Assembly (NCBI GenBank): GCA_017460955.1
Contig: JAFTZY010000048.1
Location: 80,614 to 144,613 of the forward strand
Reading direction: 5' to 3'
Origin: Oscillospiraceae bacterium
Lineage (GTDB): Bacteria; Bacillota; Clostridia; Oscillospirales; Ruminococcaceae
DNA: 64,000 bases
Shown here: piece after piece, positions 34,453-43,705 of the stretch
Position numbering within the stretch: the first letter of the stretch is position 1
Layout of the letters: each line of letters begins with the position of its first letter
The notes under the pieces: generated by a model
What the model saw: the letters and a program-made list of their open reading frames with translations, nothing else
The model's database searches: none
Told to the model about the DNA's origin: nothing
Made by a program: the position numbers and the translations under genes

Positions 34453-34495
34453 GTCCTTTTTCCCAATTCTTTTGAAAATATACCGCGCCGGTCTC

Positions 34496-37400
34496 TCAAT
34501 TTTCATGTCCCCTCCCGCTCAGACGGGGGATGCAGCCGAGCTTTTCCGGCGCGATCGCCCCGCACAGCTGCTGATAAACGTGCTCCGTCAGTGCAAGACG
34601 CAGAGGAGGTCGGCACGATGCGTAGCGCTTTTGCTGCGTCAGGAACAGCACCGCCTCCGTATCCCCGGGATCGGAAGCAGCAAGCGCCCGGAGCGTTTCC
34701 ACGATCCCAAGATCCGCGGGCGTTTCGATCTTGATGCACAGGTGCATCTGCCGGAGCATGAGCGGCAGCTCCGATTCCTCGCGGATGCTCTCGCAGATGA
34801 GACTCACCTCGTCCTCCTTGCGCGAGACGCGCCCGGTCAGGTACACAAGGTTCTCCGCATGCAGGCGCCCTGCCGTGACGCTCATGAGCTTCGGGAACAC
34901 CACCGCTTCCATGGTGCCGCCCCGATCCTCGAGTGTGACAAACGCCATATCCTCCCCCTTTTTGGTGCGGTAGCGCTTGACGCTCTGGAGCATGCACAAG
35001 AGCCTTACCACGGTACCGTCCGGGACCGGCGGCTCCTCCCGGCAGACACAGGCAATGTCCGTGCAGTGCAGCAGCGTCCGGAGCCAGCGCAGACCGTCGA
35101 GGGGATGCCCGGACAGATACATGCCCGTGGCATTCTTTTCCATCTGGAGCAGTCTTGTGAGCTCGTACTCCGGGGACGGCGGGATGTGCAGATCCCCGCC
35201 GGGGTCCGCATCGCCGAACAGGCTCATCTGCCCCTCGAGGGCCGTTTCCCCGCCCGTGACCGCGTCCATGACCTCCTCGAGGTTCCGGAGCATCTGGCGG
35301 CGGTTGCAGTCGAGGCTGTCGAGCGCTCCGGCTTCCACAAGGGATTCGAGCGTGCGCTTGTTCATCCCGTGGGGGCTCATCCTGCGGCAGAAATCCACAA
35401 AGCCGGTAAACGGCCCCTTCTGCCGGCGCTCGGCCGTCATCCGGTCGATGAGGCCCTTGCCGAGCCCGCGGATGGCCAGGAGCCCGAAGCGCATCGTACC
35501 CTCCCGGTAGGAAAAGCCCCACTCCCCCGTGTTCACATCGGGCGGGCAGACGGTGATGCCGGCGCTGCGGCATTCCTCCAGATAGCTTAGGAGCTTCGGG
35601 GTCTCGGAGAGGACGCTCGTCATGAGCGCTGCCATGTATTCCCCGAAGCAGTGGCATTTGAGATAGGCCGTCTGGTAGGCCACGAGGGCATAGGCGGCGG
35701 CATGGGATTTGTTGAAGGCATAGGACGCAAAGCTCTCCATCTGGTCGAAGATCCGGTTGGCGGTCTCCTCCGGAACGCCGTTTGCGACCGCACCCACGCA
35801 GCCGTCGTCCTTCCCGGAGCCGTACAGAAAGACCTGACGCTCCTGCACCATGGCATCATGTTTTTTCTTGGCCATGGCACGGCGCACCAGATCCGCCCGC
35901 CCGTAGGAATATCCGGCCAGCTTCCGGCAGATCTGCATGACCTGCTCCTGGTAGACGATGCAGCCGTAGGTGACGTCGAGGATGTCCTCGAGCAGCGGAT
36001 GCAGGTAGGTGACCTCCCCCCGGTGATGGCGGTTGCGGATATAGGTCGGGATGGAGTCCATGGGGCCGGGACGGTAGAGTGCGAGGGCGGCGATGATGTC
36101 CTCCATATGCTCCGGGCGCAGCTTCGTCAGAAAGGAACGCATCCCGGCCGATTCGAGCTGGAACACACCCGAGGTGTCCCCCCGTGCGATGAGCGCATAG
36201 GTGTCCGCATCATCGAGGGGGATGGCGGCGACGGAGAAGTCCGGGTCACGCATCTGCACGGCACGCTCGGCATCGCGGATGATCGTGAGGTTGCGCAGTC
36301 CGAGGAAGTCCATTTTCAGCAGTCCCAGGCGTTCGAGCACGGTCATGGTGTACTGTGTGACGATCGTATCCTCGTTCTTTTGCAGCGGCACATAGTCGCT
36401 CACGGGGGAGGCAGCGATGACCACGCCCGCGGCATGGGTGCTCACATGGCGGGGCATGCCCTCGACGCGCTGCGCCATATCGAGCAGGGCATGGATGCGC
36501 TCATCGCTCCGGTAGAGCTCCCCGAGCTGCGCCACCTGGTCGATGGCCTCCTTGATGCTCATACGCCAGTCAATGAGCTTGGCGGCCTTGTCACACAGCG
36601 CATACGGCACCTCCATGACACGGCCCACGTCCCGGATGGCGGCCCGGGCCTTCATGGTATCGAAGGCGATGATCTCGGCCACATGGTCGCTGCCGTAGCG
36701 GCGCACGACATACTCCTTGACCTTCGGGCGGCCCTCCATGCAGAAGTCGATGTCAAAATCCGGCATGCTCACGCGTTCCGGGTTCAGAAAGCGCTCGAAC
36801 AGGAGGTTCCCGGCAATGGGGTCGATGCCGGTGATGCCGATGCAGTACGCACACAGGGACCCCGCGCCCGAGCCTCTGCCGGGGCCGACAGGGATGTCCT
36901 GGCTCCTGGCATAGCGGATGAAATCCCATACGATGAGGAAATAATCCACAAAGCCCATCTGCTCGATGATGCGCATCTCGTATTCGAGACGGTCAGATGC
37001 CTCCTGTGTCGGGGTGCCGTAGCGCTTTTGCAGACCTTTGCGGCACAGTGCCCGGAAGAAGGCGGTGTTGTCCGTCACGCCCTCCTGCGTATAATGCGGG
37101 AGCTTGCGCTCACCGAAGGTGAAGGTCACCTCGCACCGCTGTGCGATCTGCACGGTATTGGCAAGCGCCTGCGGGACGGCGGCAAACAGCTCCGCCATCT
37201 CCTGTGTGGATTTAAGGTAGAATTCGCTCCCCGTAAAGCCCATCGACGGCGGCTGACTGAGGGTACGGCCGGTCTGGATGCACAGCAGCACCTTCTGCAT
37301 CTGCGCATCCTGCTTTTCCGTGTAGTGGACATCGTTTGTCGCTACAAGGGGGATGCCCGTCTCGCGGGACAGGCGCATGAGTCCCGGGAACACCTGCCGC

Positions 37401-37954
37401 TCCTCCGGAAGCCCGTGATCCTGGAGCTCGAGGAAGAAGTTCCCCTCCCCGAAGATCTCCCGGTAGCGCAGGGCGGCCTTCTTCGCCTCCGGGTAGGCGT
37501 CCTCCAGGAGGCGTCTCGGGATCTCGCCCGCCGTGCAGGCGGACAGGGCGATGAGTCCCTCATGGTACTGCCGCAGGAGCCCCAGATCCACACGGGGCTT
37601 CTTGTAAAAGCCTTCAATGTGGGAGAGACTCACAAGCTTGCAGAGATTGTGGTAGCCGATGTTGTTCTCACACAGGAGCACCAGATGATAGCTCTTGCCG
37701 TCGAGGCTCTGCTCCCGGTCAAAGCGCGTGCGCTGCGCCACATAGACCTCGCAGCCGATGATCGGCCGGATGCCGGCTTCCCGTGCCGCCTCCCAGAAGG
37801 CCACGGCGGCATAGAGGTTGCCGTGGTCGGTGACGGCGACCGCTGTCTGACCGTGCGCCTTCACCCGTTCAATGAGGTCATGCAGCCGGCAGGCGCCGTC
37901 GAGCAGGCTGTATTCACTGTGGACGTGCAGATGCACGAATGCGTCATCGGTCAT
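34496..37954 (-). CDS. dnaE: DNA polymerase III alpha subunit
   Basis: 1152 residues. The N-terminal PHP domain (FVHLHVHSEYSLLDG, TDHGNLY) leads to the C-family polymerase core with GPGRGSGAGSLCAY and the catalytic PDFDIDF; ALYRPGPM and YQEQVMQI are fingers/thumb motifs, then a helix-hairpin-helix and an OB fold (about 970-1060). GGAGGGGACC precedes the ATG. In low-GC Gram-positives DnaE works with PolC, extending primers on the lagging strand. It sits between the DUF2079 terminator and pfkA. Confidence 0.97.
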   Translation of the reverse strand: MTDDAFVHLHVHSEYSLLDGACRLHDLIERVKAHGQTAVAVTDHGNLYAAVAFWEAAREAGIRPIIGCEVYVAQRTRFDREQSLDGKSYHLVLLCENNIGYHNLCKLVSLSHIEGFYKKPRVDLGLLRQYHEGLIALSACTAGEIPRRLLEDAYPEAKKAALRYREIFGEGNFFLELQDHGLPEERQVFPGLMRLSRETGIPLVATNDVHYTEKQDAQMQKVLLCIQTGRTLSQPPSMGFTGSEFYLKSTQEMAELFAAVPQALANTVQIAQRCEVTFTFGERKLPHYTQEGVTDNTAFFRALCRKGLQKRYGTPTQEASDRLEYEMRIIEQMGFVDYFLIVWDFIRYARSQDIPVGPGRGSGAGSLCAYCIGITGIDPIAGNLLFERFLNPERVSMPDFDIDFCMEGRPKVKEYVVRRYGSDHVAEIIAFDTMKARAAIRDVGRVMEVPYALCDKAAKLIDWRMSIKEAIDQVAQLGELYRSDERIHALLDMAQRVEGMPRHVSTHAAGVVIAASPVSDYVPLQKNEDTIVTQYTMTVLERLGLLKMDFLGLRNLTIIRDAERAVQMRDPDFSVAAIPLDDADTYALIARGDTSGVFQLESAGMRSFLTKLRPEHMEDIIAALALYRPGPMDSIPTYIRNRHHRGEVTYLHPLLEDILDVTYGCIVYQEQVMQICRKLAGYSYGRADLVRRAMAKKKHDAMVQERQVFLYGSGKDDGCVGAVANGVPEETANRIFDQMESFASYAFNKSHAAAYALVAYQTAYLKCHCFGEYMAALMTSVLSETPKLLSYLEECRSAGITVCPPDVNTGEWGFSYREGTMRFGLLAIRGLGKGLIDRMTAERRQKGPFTGFVDFCRRMSPHGMNKRTLESLVEAGALDSLDCNRRQMLRNLEEVMDAVTGGETALEGQMSLFGDADPGGDLHIPPSPEYELTRLLQMEKNATGMYLSGHPLDGLRWLRTLLHCTDIACVCREEPPVPDGTVVRLLCMLQSVKRYRTKKGEDMAFVTLEDRGGTMEAVVFPKLMSVTAGRLHAENLVYLTGRVSRKEDEVSLICESIREESELPLMLRQMHLCIKIETPADLGIVETLRALAASDPGDTEAVLFLTQQKRYASCRPPLRLALTEHVYQQLCGAIAPEKLGCIPRLSGRGHEN

Positions 37955-37980
37955 GGGGTCCCCTCCTTCACTGGCGATAC

Positions 37981-38014
37981 AAAATCAAAAACGGGCAGCA
38001 AGCTGCCCGTTTTA
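37981..38014 (-). terminator. Terminator after the DUF2079 gene
   Basis: AAAACGGGCAG/CTGCCCGTTTT, 11-bp stem with a CAAG loop; the minus-strand continuation is TTTTTGATTTTG. It ends the long rpe-to-DUF2079 run just before dnaE. Confidence 0.85.
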
Positions 38015-38018
38015 CGGA

Positions 38019-39947
38019 TCAATGGACAGCATCGAGCGCATCGGGATGCGCGGCAAGATAATCCGGGCTGACATAGATCACGATATAATTCTCCGTCTCG
38101 TTAAAGAGCGTAAAGCCGGCTGCTTCGATATACGGCATCGCAAAATCCGTATTCTCATCGGCACGGGACAGCACGAGGAAGTCGTACTTGTCCAGATCAT
38201 ACACGCCGGTGTAGGCGCCCTCTGCGGCCGGATCCGGGATGAGGTCCTTCTTGTCGAAGCTGTACAGCTCCCTGCGCTCGGCGATGTGGGGCAGGAACCA
38301 GATGTTCGAGAGCACGGAGGCATCCCGCGGCACGGTATCAAGGCACGCTTCCATGTTCTGATAATGCTCGGGGCGGTTCTTGTACGAATCGTAGTAGCTG
38401 AGCTTGACGGAGACAAGGCTGCATGCGGTGATGACGGAGACGCCGGCGGCAACGACCGCCATGGTGCTGCGCTTTTTCGGCTCCATGTCATCGAGGTTGA
38501 CAAGCACCATATAGATCAGCAGCGCGGACGGCCCGAAGATGTACTGGAAGCCGATATTTGCGGCATACCCGTACCCGGCGCCGATCACAAGGTTCATGAC
38601 CACATACGGGATGATGAGCCAGAAGCGGCGGATCTTCCGGGTCATCAGCGGCAGGAACAGCACGGGGAGCATGGTCTGCAAAAAGAACAGGAGGGTCTGC
38701 TCCTGTACGAACAGGCTGAAGAAATAGGCAGGATCCGTCAGGACGTTCTTTACGATCCCCGCAAAGCCCGCGTCCGCATCGATGGTCAGGATGCCGAACC
38801 GGGAGGAGGTCATCATCTTTCCGTCGCCGTACTCGGTAAGGTAATGCATGATGAGCACAAAGTAGATCCCGGAGAGCACGGTCATCACAAGGCCGTGCAG
38901 GCGTGCCCGGCTCTTCTCATCGAAGAACAGGAACATGCCGATGCACATCACATACAGCGGTGCATCCTCCTTGACGATGCACACGAGCACGGTGAAAATG
39001 TACACCGCGATGTACTTGCGCTGATCGACGGCATACATCAGGCACATCAGGAGCGTCGGCAGGAAGCAGTTCTCGTGGAATTCATAATAGCACGGGGCGA
39101 GCAGTCCCGAGCAGAAGATGTAGATCATGCACACCGAGATCCGGTGCAGTCCCCTGTAGCCGTGGCGCTTGGCAAGCAGGTACAGCGGGATCACGCCGCC
39201 CATGGACAGCACGGCCTGGGAGAAGAACAGCGTATCCTCCGAGGGATGGAGCTTATAGAAGGGCACGAGGAGGTAGTAGATATAGGAGGCATGGACCTTG
39301 AAATGCGAGAGCAGGTAGTCACGCTCGCAGGTCGTGTCCGCGGAGAGGTCGGTGCCGAGACTGTGGAACATCTGCGCGAAGATGCCGAAGTCAAAGGTAC
39401 ACGTTGAGAAGACACGGTGCCTGTCCCAGGTGGTCACGAAGATATAGGCCGTCACTGCCGCCGCCACAGAGAAGATGATGGCAGCACATGTCCAGTCCGG
39501 CATTTTTTCCAAGGATTCATGACAGAGCTTGCTCATACCGTAGCTGAGGAACACGACGGCGACCAGTGAGACGCCGATGGCAAGGTAGTAATTGTCCGCA
39601 CGCCACACCACCGACAGCGAAAAGCTGAGCACGCCCGTAAAGAGCATGGCCTGGTCAAAAAAGCGCAGCCGTTCCGGCAGGAGCGCATACAAAAGCGTGA
39701 GTGCCGCAAAGCACACAAGGATCCATGCAACCATGCCGCCGAAGGAGCTGCCGTTCACATAGTCCTTCCATGCGCCGATCACATCGATCTTGTCCTTGGC
39801 TGCACTGCGCACCATGGCGCCGGCGATCAGAAAGTAGACCCCTGCAAAGCGGGTGAGCAGCATATCCGGGAAGCCGCAGCCTTTCAGAAATTTCCCCACA
39901 GGGTCCGGCAGCTGCGGCCACCGCTGTTCCTTGACTGAATTATCCAT
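38019..39947 (-). CDS. DUF2079 multi-pass membrane protein
   Basis: 642 residues with about 12 or more hydrophobic segments. The region DFGIFAQMFHSLGT with the HFKVHASYIYYLL and FHENCFLPTLL segments matches DUF2079 proteins, a glycosyltransferase-C-like membrane family. The C-terminal 120 residues form a hydrophilic domain. The start at 39947 follows GGGAGAAATC and overlaps the whiA stop by 8 bases. DUF2079 proteins are thought to act on lipid-linked sugars, but this is not established. Its place between whiA and dnaE interrupts the common whiA-dnaE order. Confidence 0.83.
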   Translation of the reverse strand: MDNSVKEQRWPQLPDPVGKFLKGCGFPDMLLTRFAGVYFLIAGAMVRSAAKDKIDVIGAWKDYVNGSSFGGMVAWILVCFAALTLLYALLPERLRFFDQAMLFTGVLSFSLSVVWRADNYYLAIGVSLVAVVFLSYGMSKLCHESLEKMPDWTCAAIIFSVAAAVTAYIFVTTWDRHRVFSTCTFDFGIFAQMFHSLGTDLSADTTCERDYLLSHFKVHASYIYYLLVPFYKLHPSEDTLFFSQAVLSMGGVIPLYLLAKRHGYRGLHRISVCMIYIFCSGLLAPCYYEFHENCFLPTLLMCLMYAVDQRKYIAVYIFTVLVCIVKEDAPLYVMCIGMFLFFDEKSRARLHGLVMTVLSGIYFVLIMHYLTEYGDGKMMTSSRFGILTIDADAGFAGIVKNVLTDPAYFFSLFVQEQTLLFFLQTMLPVLFLPLMTRKIRRFWLIIPYVVMNLVIGAGYGYAANIGFQYIFGPSALLIYMVLVNLDDMEPKKRSTMAVVAAGVSVITACSLVSVKLSYYDSYKNRPEHYQNMEACLDTVPRDASVLSNIWFLPHIAERRELYSFDKKDLIPDPAAEGAYTGVYDLDKYDFLVLSRADENTDFAMPYIEAAGFTLFNETENYIVIYVSPDYLAAHPDALDAVH

Positions 39948-40872
39948 AGATTTCTCCCATCTCCTCACGGTATGTTTGCGCCACGGCAGCGATCCTGCGG
40001 AACCGGTGGTTGACACCGGAGCGCCCGATGGGCTTCTCGAGCAGCTCGCACAGATCCTGGAGGCTCAGATGCGGGTTCTCGAGCCGCAGTCCGGCCAGCT
40101 CCCGCAGCTCCGGCGAGAGCTTCTGCAGTCCCCCGTCATGGCGGATGATGTCCTCGATGTCCCGGCACTGGCGCTGTGCAGCCGAGATCACCTTGTCGAT
40201 ATTGGCCATATCGCAGTTGTTCATACGGTTGACCTTGTTCTTGACCTCCTTGTCGATCTTGATGTCGATGAGGTCCAGGGTGCATTTCTGCGCCCCCATG
40301 AAGGTCAGCAGATCCCCGATCCCCTCGCTGTCCTTGAGGTAGGCCGACCACGAATAGCGCCGCTTCGTGACATTCGGATGCACGCCCACGCTGTACAGCA
40401 GGTCGCACAGCTCCCGGCACAGTCGCTCGGTAGGCGCTGTGAATTCGAGGTGGTATTCCTTGTTCGGATCGGTCACGGTGCCGCAGGTCAGGAACACCCC
40501 GCCCAGGAACGCCCCCATGCTGTTGACGGGGAGGTTGCGCATGTCGATGCAGCGCTCCTCATGGACGTGGAAGGTGTGCCGGATCTGCGTGACAAACGCC
40601 TCCTGCGTGATCCGGTAGATGTGCAGCACACCGCCGTCGCGCCGGGGCTTGGTCTCCACGGTGAGCGGCACTCCTGCGCCGAACACGGTCTTGATGAGCA
40701 CGGGAAAGACCGCATCGAACACCGCACTCTCGCTTTTGAGACGGATCTCCTCCCGCGTCACCGCCCTGCCGAACAGGAGCATCCCGTACAGGCATGCAAA
40801 GCGGCGGTCATGGTTATTGATGGTACTGCGGATGCATTCCCGTACCTGGTCGGAAAATGTCACCGCTCTCAC
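39940..40872 (-). CDS. whiA: DNA-binding protein WhiA
   Basis: 310 residues. An N-terminal LAGLIDADG-like homing-endonuclease fold (FLGGVFLTCGTVTDPNKEYHLEF) without nuclease residues, and a C-terminal helix-turn-helix (LSLQDLCELLEKPIGRSGVNHRFRRI). WhiA controls sporulation-linked division in Streptomyces and affects division and chromosome segregation in Firmicutes. It follows rapZ by 6 bases in the conserved hprK-murB-rapZ-whiA order. Confidence 0.95.
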   Translation of the reverse strand: MRAVTFSDQVRECIRSTINNHDRRFACLYGMLLFGRAVTREEIRLKSESAVFDAVFPVLIKTVFGAGVPLTVETKPRRDGGVLHIYRITQEAFVTQIRHTFHVHEERCIDMRNLPVNSMGAFLGGVFLTCGTVTDPNKEYHLEFTAPTERLCRELCDLLYSVGVHPNVTKRRYSWSAYLKDSEGIGDLLTFMGAQKCTLDLIDIKIDKEVKNKVNRMNNCDMANIDKVISAAQRQCRDIEDIIRHDGGLQKLSPELRELAGLRLENPHLSLQDLCELLEKPIGRSGVNHRFRRIAAVAQTYREEMGEIYG

Positions 40873-40878
40873 CTCCTG

Positions 40879-41745
40879 TCAGGGACTGGTCTTGGTAATA
40901 TCCCGGTGCAGTTTATAGACGCGGATGCCCTCCTCGCGCAGGGCATCGCCCACAAGCTCGGCAAAGGTCACACTGCGGTGCTTGCCGCCCGTGCAGCCGA
41001 AGGCTACAACAAGCTGGCTCTTGCCCTCGCCGATGTACAGCGGGATCAGGAAATCGAGCAGATCCTTGATCTTTTTGAGAAGCTCCCTCGACTGCGGTGC
41101 ATCCATCACATAGTCGCGCACGCAGCTCTCGCACCCGGTATGGGTCTTGAGCTCCGGCACATAGAAGGGATTGGGCAGGCAGCGCACGTCGAACACAAGG
41201 TCCGCCTCGGTGGACACGCCGTACTTAAAGCCGAAGGACATGACCTTGACGACGATGGAATCCATCCGGTTTTCCAGGAAGATCCCGCGGATCTCCTCGC
41301 CGAGCTGCTGGGCGCTCAGGTGGGAGGTCTCGATGTAGTAGTCGGCCCGCATCCGCAGAGGGGCGAGCTGCTCGCGCTCGAGCCCGATGGCTTCCCGCAG
41401 GGAGGCGCAGCGGTCCCCGAGCGGATGCTTGCGGCGGGTCTCCTTATAGCGCTTGATGAGCACATCGTCCGAGGCTTCGGTGAAGATGACCTTGACGTTC
41501 TCGTGCATGTCGTTCTTGAGTGTTTGCAGGCACTGGAAGATCTCCGAGAACAAATCGCCCGTGCGGATGTCCACCGCAACGGCCACACGATTGAGATTCC
41601 CCTCGGTATGCTCACAGATGTCCACGAATTTCGGGATCAGCTGCGGCGGCAGATTGTCGATGCAGTAGAACCCGATGTCCTCGAGCACCTTCATGGCGGT
41701 CGATTTTCCGGAACCGGACATGCCGGTGATCATAACAAGCTGCAT
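40879..41745 (-). CDS. rapZ: RNase adapter protein RapZ (YvcJ)
   Basis: 288 residues. P-loop GMSGSGKSTAMKVLEDIGFYCIDN at the N-terminus and the C-terminal VAFGCTGGKHRSV motif define the family. In E. coli RapZ directs RNase E to GlmZ and senses glucosamine-6-phosphate; the Gram-positive YvcJ binds nucleotides and affects competence in Bacillus. It sits 3 bases after murB. Confidence 0.96.
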   Translation of the reverse strand: MQLVMITGMSGSGKSTAMKVLEDIGFYCIDNLPPQLIPKFVDICEHTEGNLNRVAVAVDIRTGDLFSEIFQCLQTLKNDMHENVKVIFTEASDDVLIKRYKETRRKHPLGDRCASLREAIGLEREQLAPLRMRADYYIETSHLSAQQLGEEIRGIFLENRMDSIVVKVMSFGFKYGVSTEADLVFDVRCLPNPFYVPELKTHTGCESCVRDYVMDAPQSRELLKKIKDLLDFLIPLYIGEGKSQLVVAFGCTGGKHRSVTFAELVGDALREEGIRVYKLHRDITKTSP

Positions 41746-41748
41746 GGA

Positions 41749-42693
41749 TCATTCACGCTCCCAACCGGTATTGCCGAGCAGGACGGGCTCGAGCTCGAGC
41801 ACATAGCCCGTATCCTGCCGCACCTTCTCACGCACCCTGCGGCACAGCATGAGCACATCCTCACATGTTGCATCGAAGCGGTTGACCACAAAGCCGGCAT
41901 GCTTCTCACTGACCTGCGCACCGCCCACGGTCAGGCCCTTGAGCCCGCATTCGTCGATGAGCTTGGAGGCAAAGCTCCCCTCCGGGCGCTTGAAGGTGCT
42001 CCCGGCGCTCGGGTAATTGAGCGGCTGCTTCTCACTGCGGCGGCGCAGGAAGTCCTGCATTTTCGCGGTGATCTCCGCTTTGTCCCCGCCCTCAAGGCGC
42101 ACAGTCACCGACAGGATGACTGACGGCTCCTCCATAAAGCGGCTGTGACGGTAGGACAGCCCGAGCGCATCGGCATCCGCTGTATGCACCTGTCCGTCAT
42201 AGGTCATGTACTCGCAGGCCGTGACGATGTCGCGCATCTCATAGCCGTAGGCACCGGCGTTCATGTAGAGCGCACCGCCGATGCTGCCGGGGATGCCGGA
42301 CAGTCCCTCCATGCCGGTAAGGGAGAACTCCTCCGCCGTCCTTGCCGCCCTTGAAAGCGGCACTGCCGCACCGAAGCAGATCGTGTGCGGGTCATTTTCT
42401 GCGGCCTCACGCTCCTCGAGGGTGCTGTTCTGATACAGCGGCCCTAAGTGCAGGATGACGCCGCGGAACCCGTCGTCGGCGGCAAGCACGTTGCTCCCCT
42501 TCCCGATGACAAAGAACGGGATGTGCTCCGACGCAAACAGCCTCAGAAGCTGTGAGAGTCCCCATTTCGAGCCGACCTCGATCCAGTAATCGGCTGTGCC
42601 GCCGATGCGGAAGGAGGTGTGCTCGCACAGCGGCACGCGCTCGAGAAGCTCCATCTCATAGCGCTCACAGATCTCCAGCAGTTTCTCTTTCAT
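41749..42693 (-). CDS. murB: UDP-N-acetylenolpyruvoylglucosamine reductase
   Basis: 314 residues. FAD-binding HTSFRIGGTADYWIEV and GKGSNVLAADDGFRGVIL, GLSGIPGSIGGALYMNAGAYG, then SAGSTFKRPEGSFASKLI and KHAGFVVN with the C-terminal catalytic Glu region. It reduces the enolpyruvyl ether to lactyl in UDP-MurNAc synthesis. The short YSWSAYL-type insertion of type I enzymes is absent, consistent with a type II MurB. It is 12 bases behind hprK. Confidence 0.97.
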   Translation of the reverse strand: MKEKLLEICERYEMELLERVPLCEHTSFRIGGTADYWIEVGSKWGLSQLLRLFASEHIPFFVIGKGSNVLAADDGFRGVILHLGPLYQNSTLEEREAAENDPHTICFGAAVPLSRAARTAEEFSLTGMEGLSGIPGSIGGALYMNAGAYGYEMRDIVTACEYMTYDGQVHTADADALGLSYRHSRFMEEPSVILSVTVRLEGGDKAEITAKMQDFLRRRSEKQPLNYPSAGSTFKRPEGSFASKLIDECGLKGLTVGGAQVSEKHAGFVVNRFDATCEDVLMLCRRVREKVRQDTGYVLELEPVLLGNTGWERE

Positions 42694-42705
42694 AGGGACC
42701 TCCCT

Positions 42706-43665
42706 TTAGAATGCATCATAATCCTTGACGGATTCCGTGCCCTCCATATCCATGCCGAGGCGGTCGAGCAGCTCGGTCGCAGCATTATAGCCCATCTTCT
42801 TCTGGCGGTTGTTCATGGCGGCCACCTCGAGGATGACGGCAAGGTTACGGCCGGGCTTGACGGGGATCGTCAGGGACGGCACCTTGACACCGAGGATGGA
42901 GGCATACTGCGTATCCACGCCCATACGGTCGTAGATCTTCTCCGGATTCCACAGCTCCATCTCCACGAGCAGGTCGATCTTCTCGGTCATCTTGACCGCG
43001 CCCATACCGAACAGACGGCGTGCGTTGATGATGCCGATGCCGCGCAGCTCCAGGAAGTGCCGGATGTTGTCCGGGGAGCTGCCGACCAGGCTGATATTGG
43101 ACACCTTGCGGATCTCCACGGCATCGTCTGCGACCAGACGGTGGCCGCGCTTGACAAGCTCAATGGCGGTCTCGCTCTTGCCGACGCCGCTCTCACCGGT
43201 GATGAACACGCCCTCGCCGTAGATCTCGATGAGCACGCCGTGGCGCGTGATACGCGGGGCAAGGTTCAGGTTCAGGAAGGCAATGAGGCCCGACATGAAA
43301 TTCGAGGTGCTCTCCTTGCTGCGCAGCAGGGGCATCTCAAACTTCTGGGCAAGCTCGAGCATTTCGGCAAAATACGGAAGCTCCCTGGTGATGATGAGGG
43401 CCGGCAGCTTCTGGGAGAACAGCAGCTCTAAGCGCTCGCGTCTTGTCTTTTCGTCGATCGTGGAAAGATACGCGAACTCCATCTTGCCGATGATCTGGAT
43501 GCGCTCGGGATTGAAGTACTCATAGAAGCCCATGAGCTGGAGTCCCGGACGGTTGACATCGTTCTCATCGATCAGGAGCTCCTCGGGATCCTTCGGGGTG
43601 TAGATCACCTCAAGCTTGAATTCGTCAATGATCTTCTTGAGGGAAATGGTAAACTTGTCTGCCAT
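42706..43665 (-). CDS. hprK: HPr kinase/phosphorylase
   Basis: 319 residues. Walker A GESGVGKSETAIEL at about residue 157, the DD pair in LVADDAVEIR, and the signature ELRGIGIINARRLFGMGAV are intact. It phosphorylates HPr on Ser46 in response to glycolytic intermediates, so it drives carbon-catabolite repression via CcpA. The ATG at 43665 has AAGGAG at 8 bases; a GTG nine bases upstream is too close. It heads the conserved hprK-murB-rapZ-whiA block. Confidence 0.97.
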   Translation of the reverse strand: MADKFTISLKKIIDEFKLEVIYTPKDPEELLIDENDVNRPGLQLMGFYEYFNPERIQIIGKMEFAYLSTIDEKTRRERLELLFSQKLPALIITRELPYFAEMLELAQKFEMPLLRSKESTSNFMSGLIAFLNLNLAPRITRHGVLIEIYGEGVFITGESGVGKSETAIELVKRGHRLVADDAVEIRKVSNISLVGSSPDNIRHFLELRGIGIINARRLFGMGAVKMTEKIDLLVEMELWNPEKIYDRMGVDTQYASILGVKVPSLTIPVKPGRNLAVILEVAAMNNRQKKMGYNAATELLDRLGMDMEGTESVKDYDAF

Positions 43666-43705
43666 TGCATTCACTCCTTAATATATGTTTTGATCCGGCA
43701 CTGCG

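Noticed and set aside
35651..38071. 806-codon rightward frame over dnaE
   Set aside because: It is the shadow of dnaE; no domain is recognisable and the motifs of DnaE are in the leftward frame.
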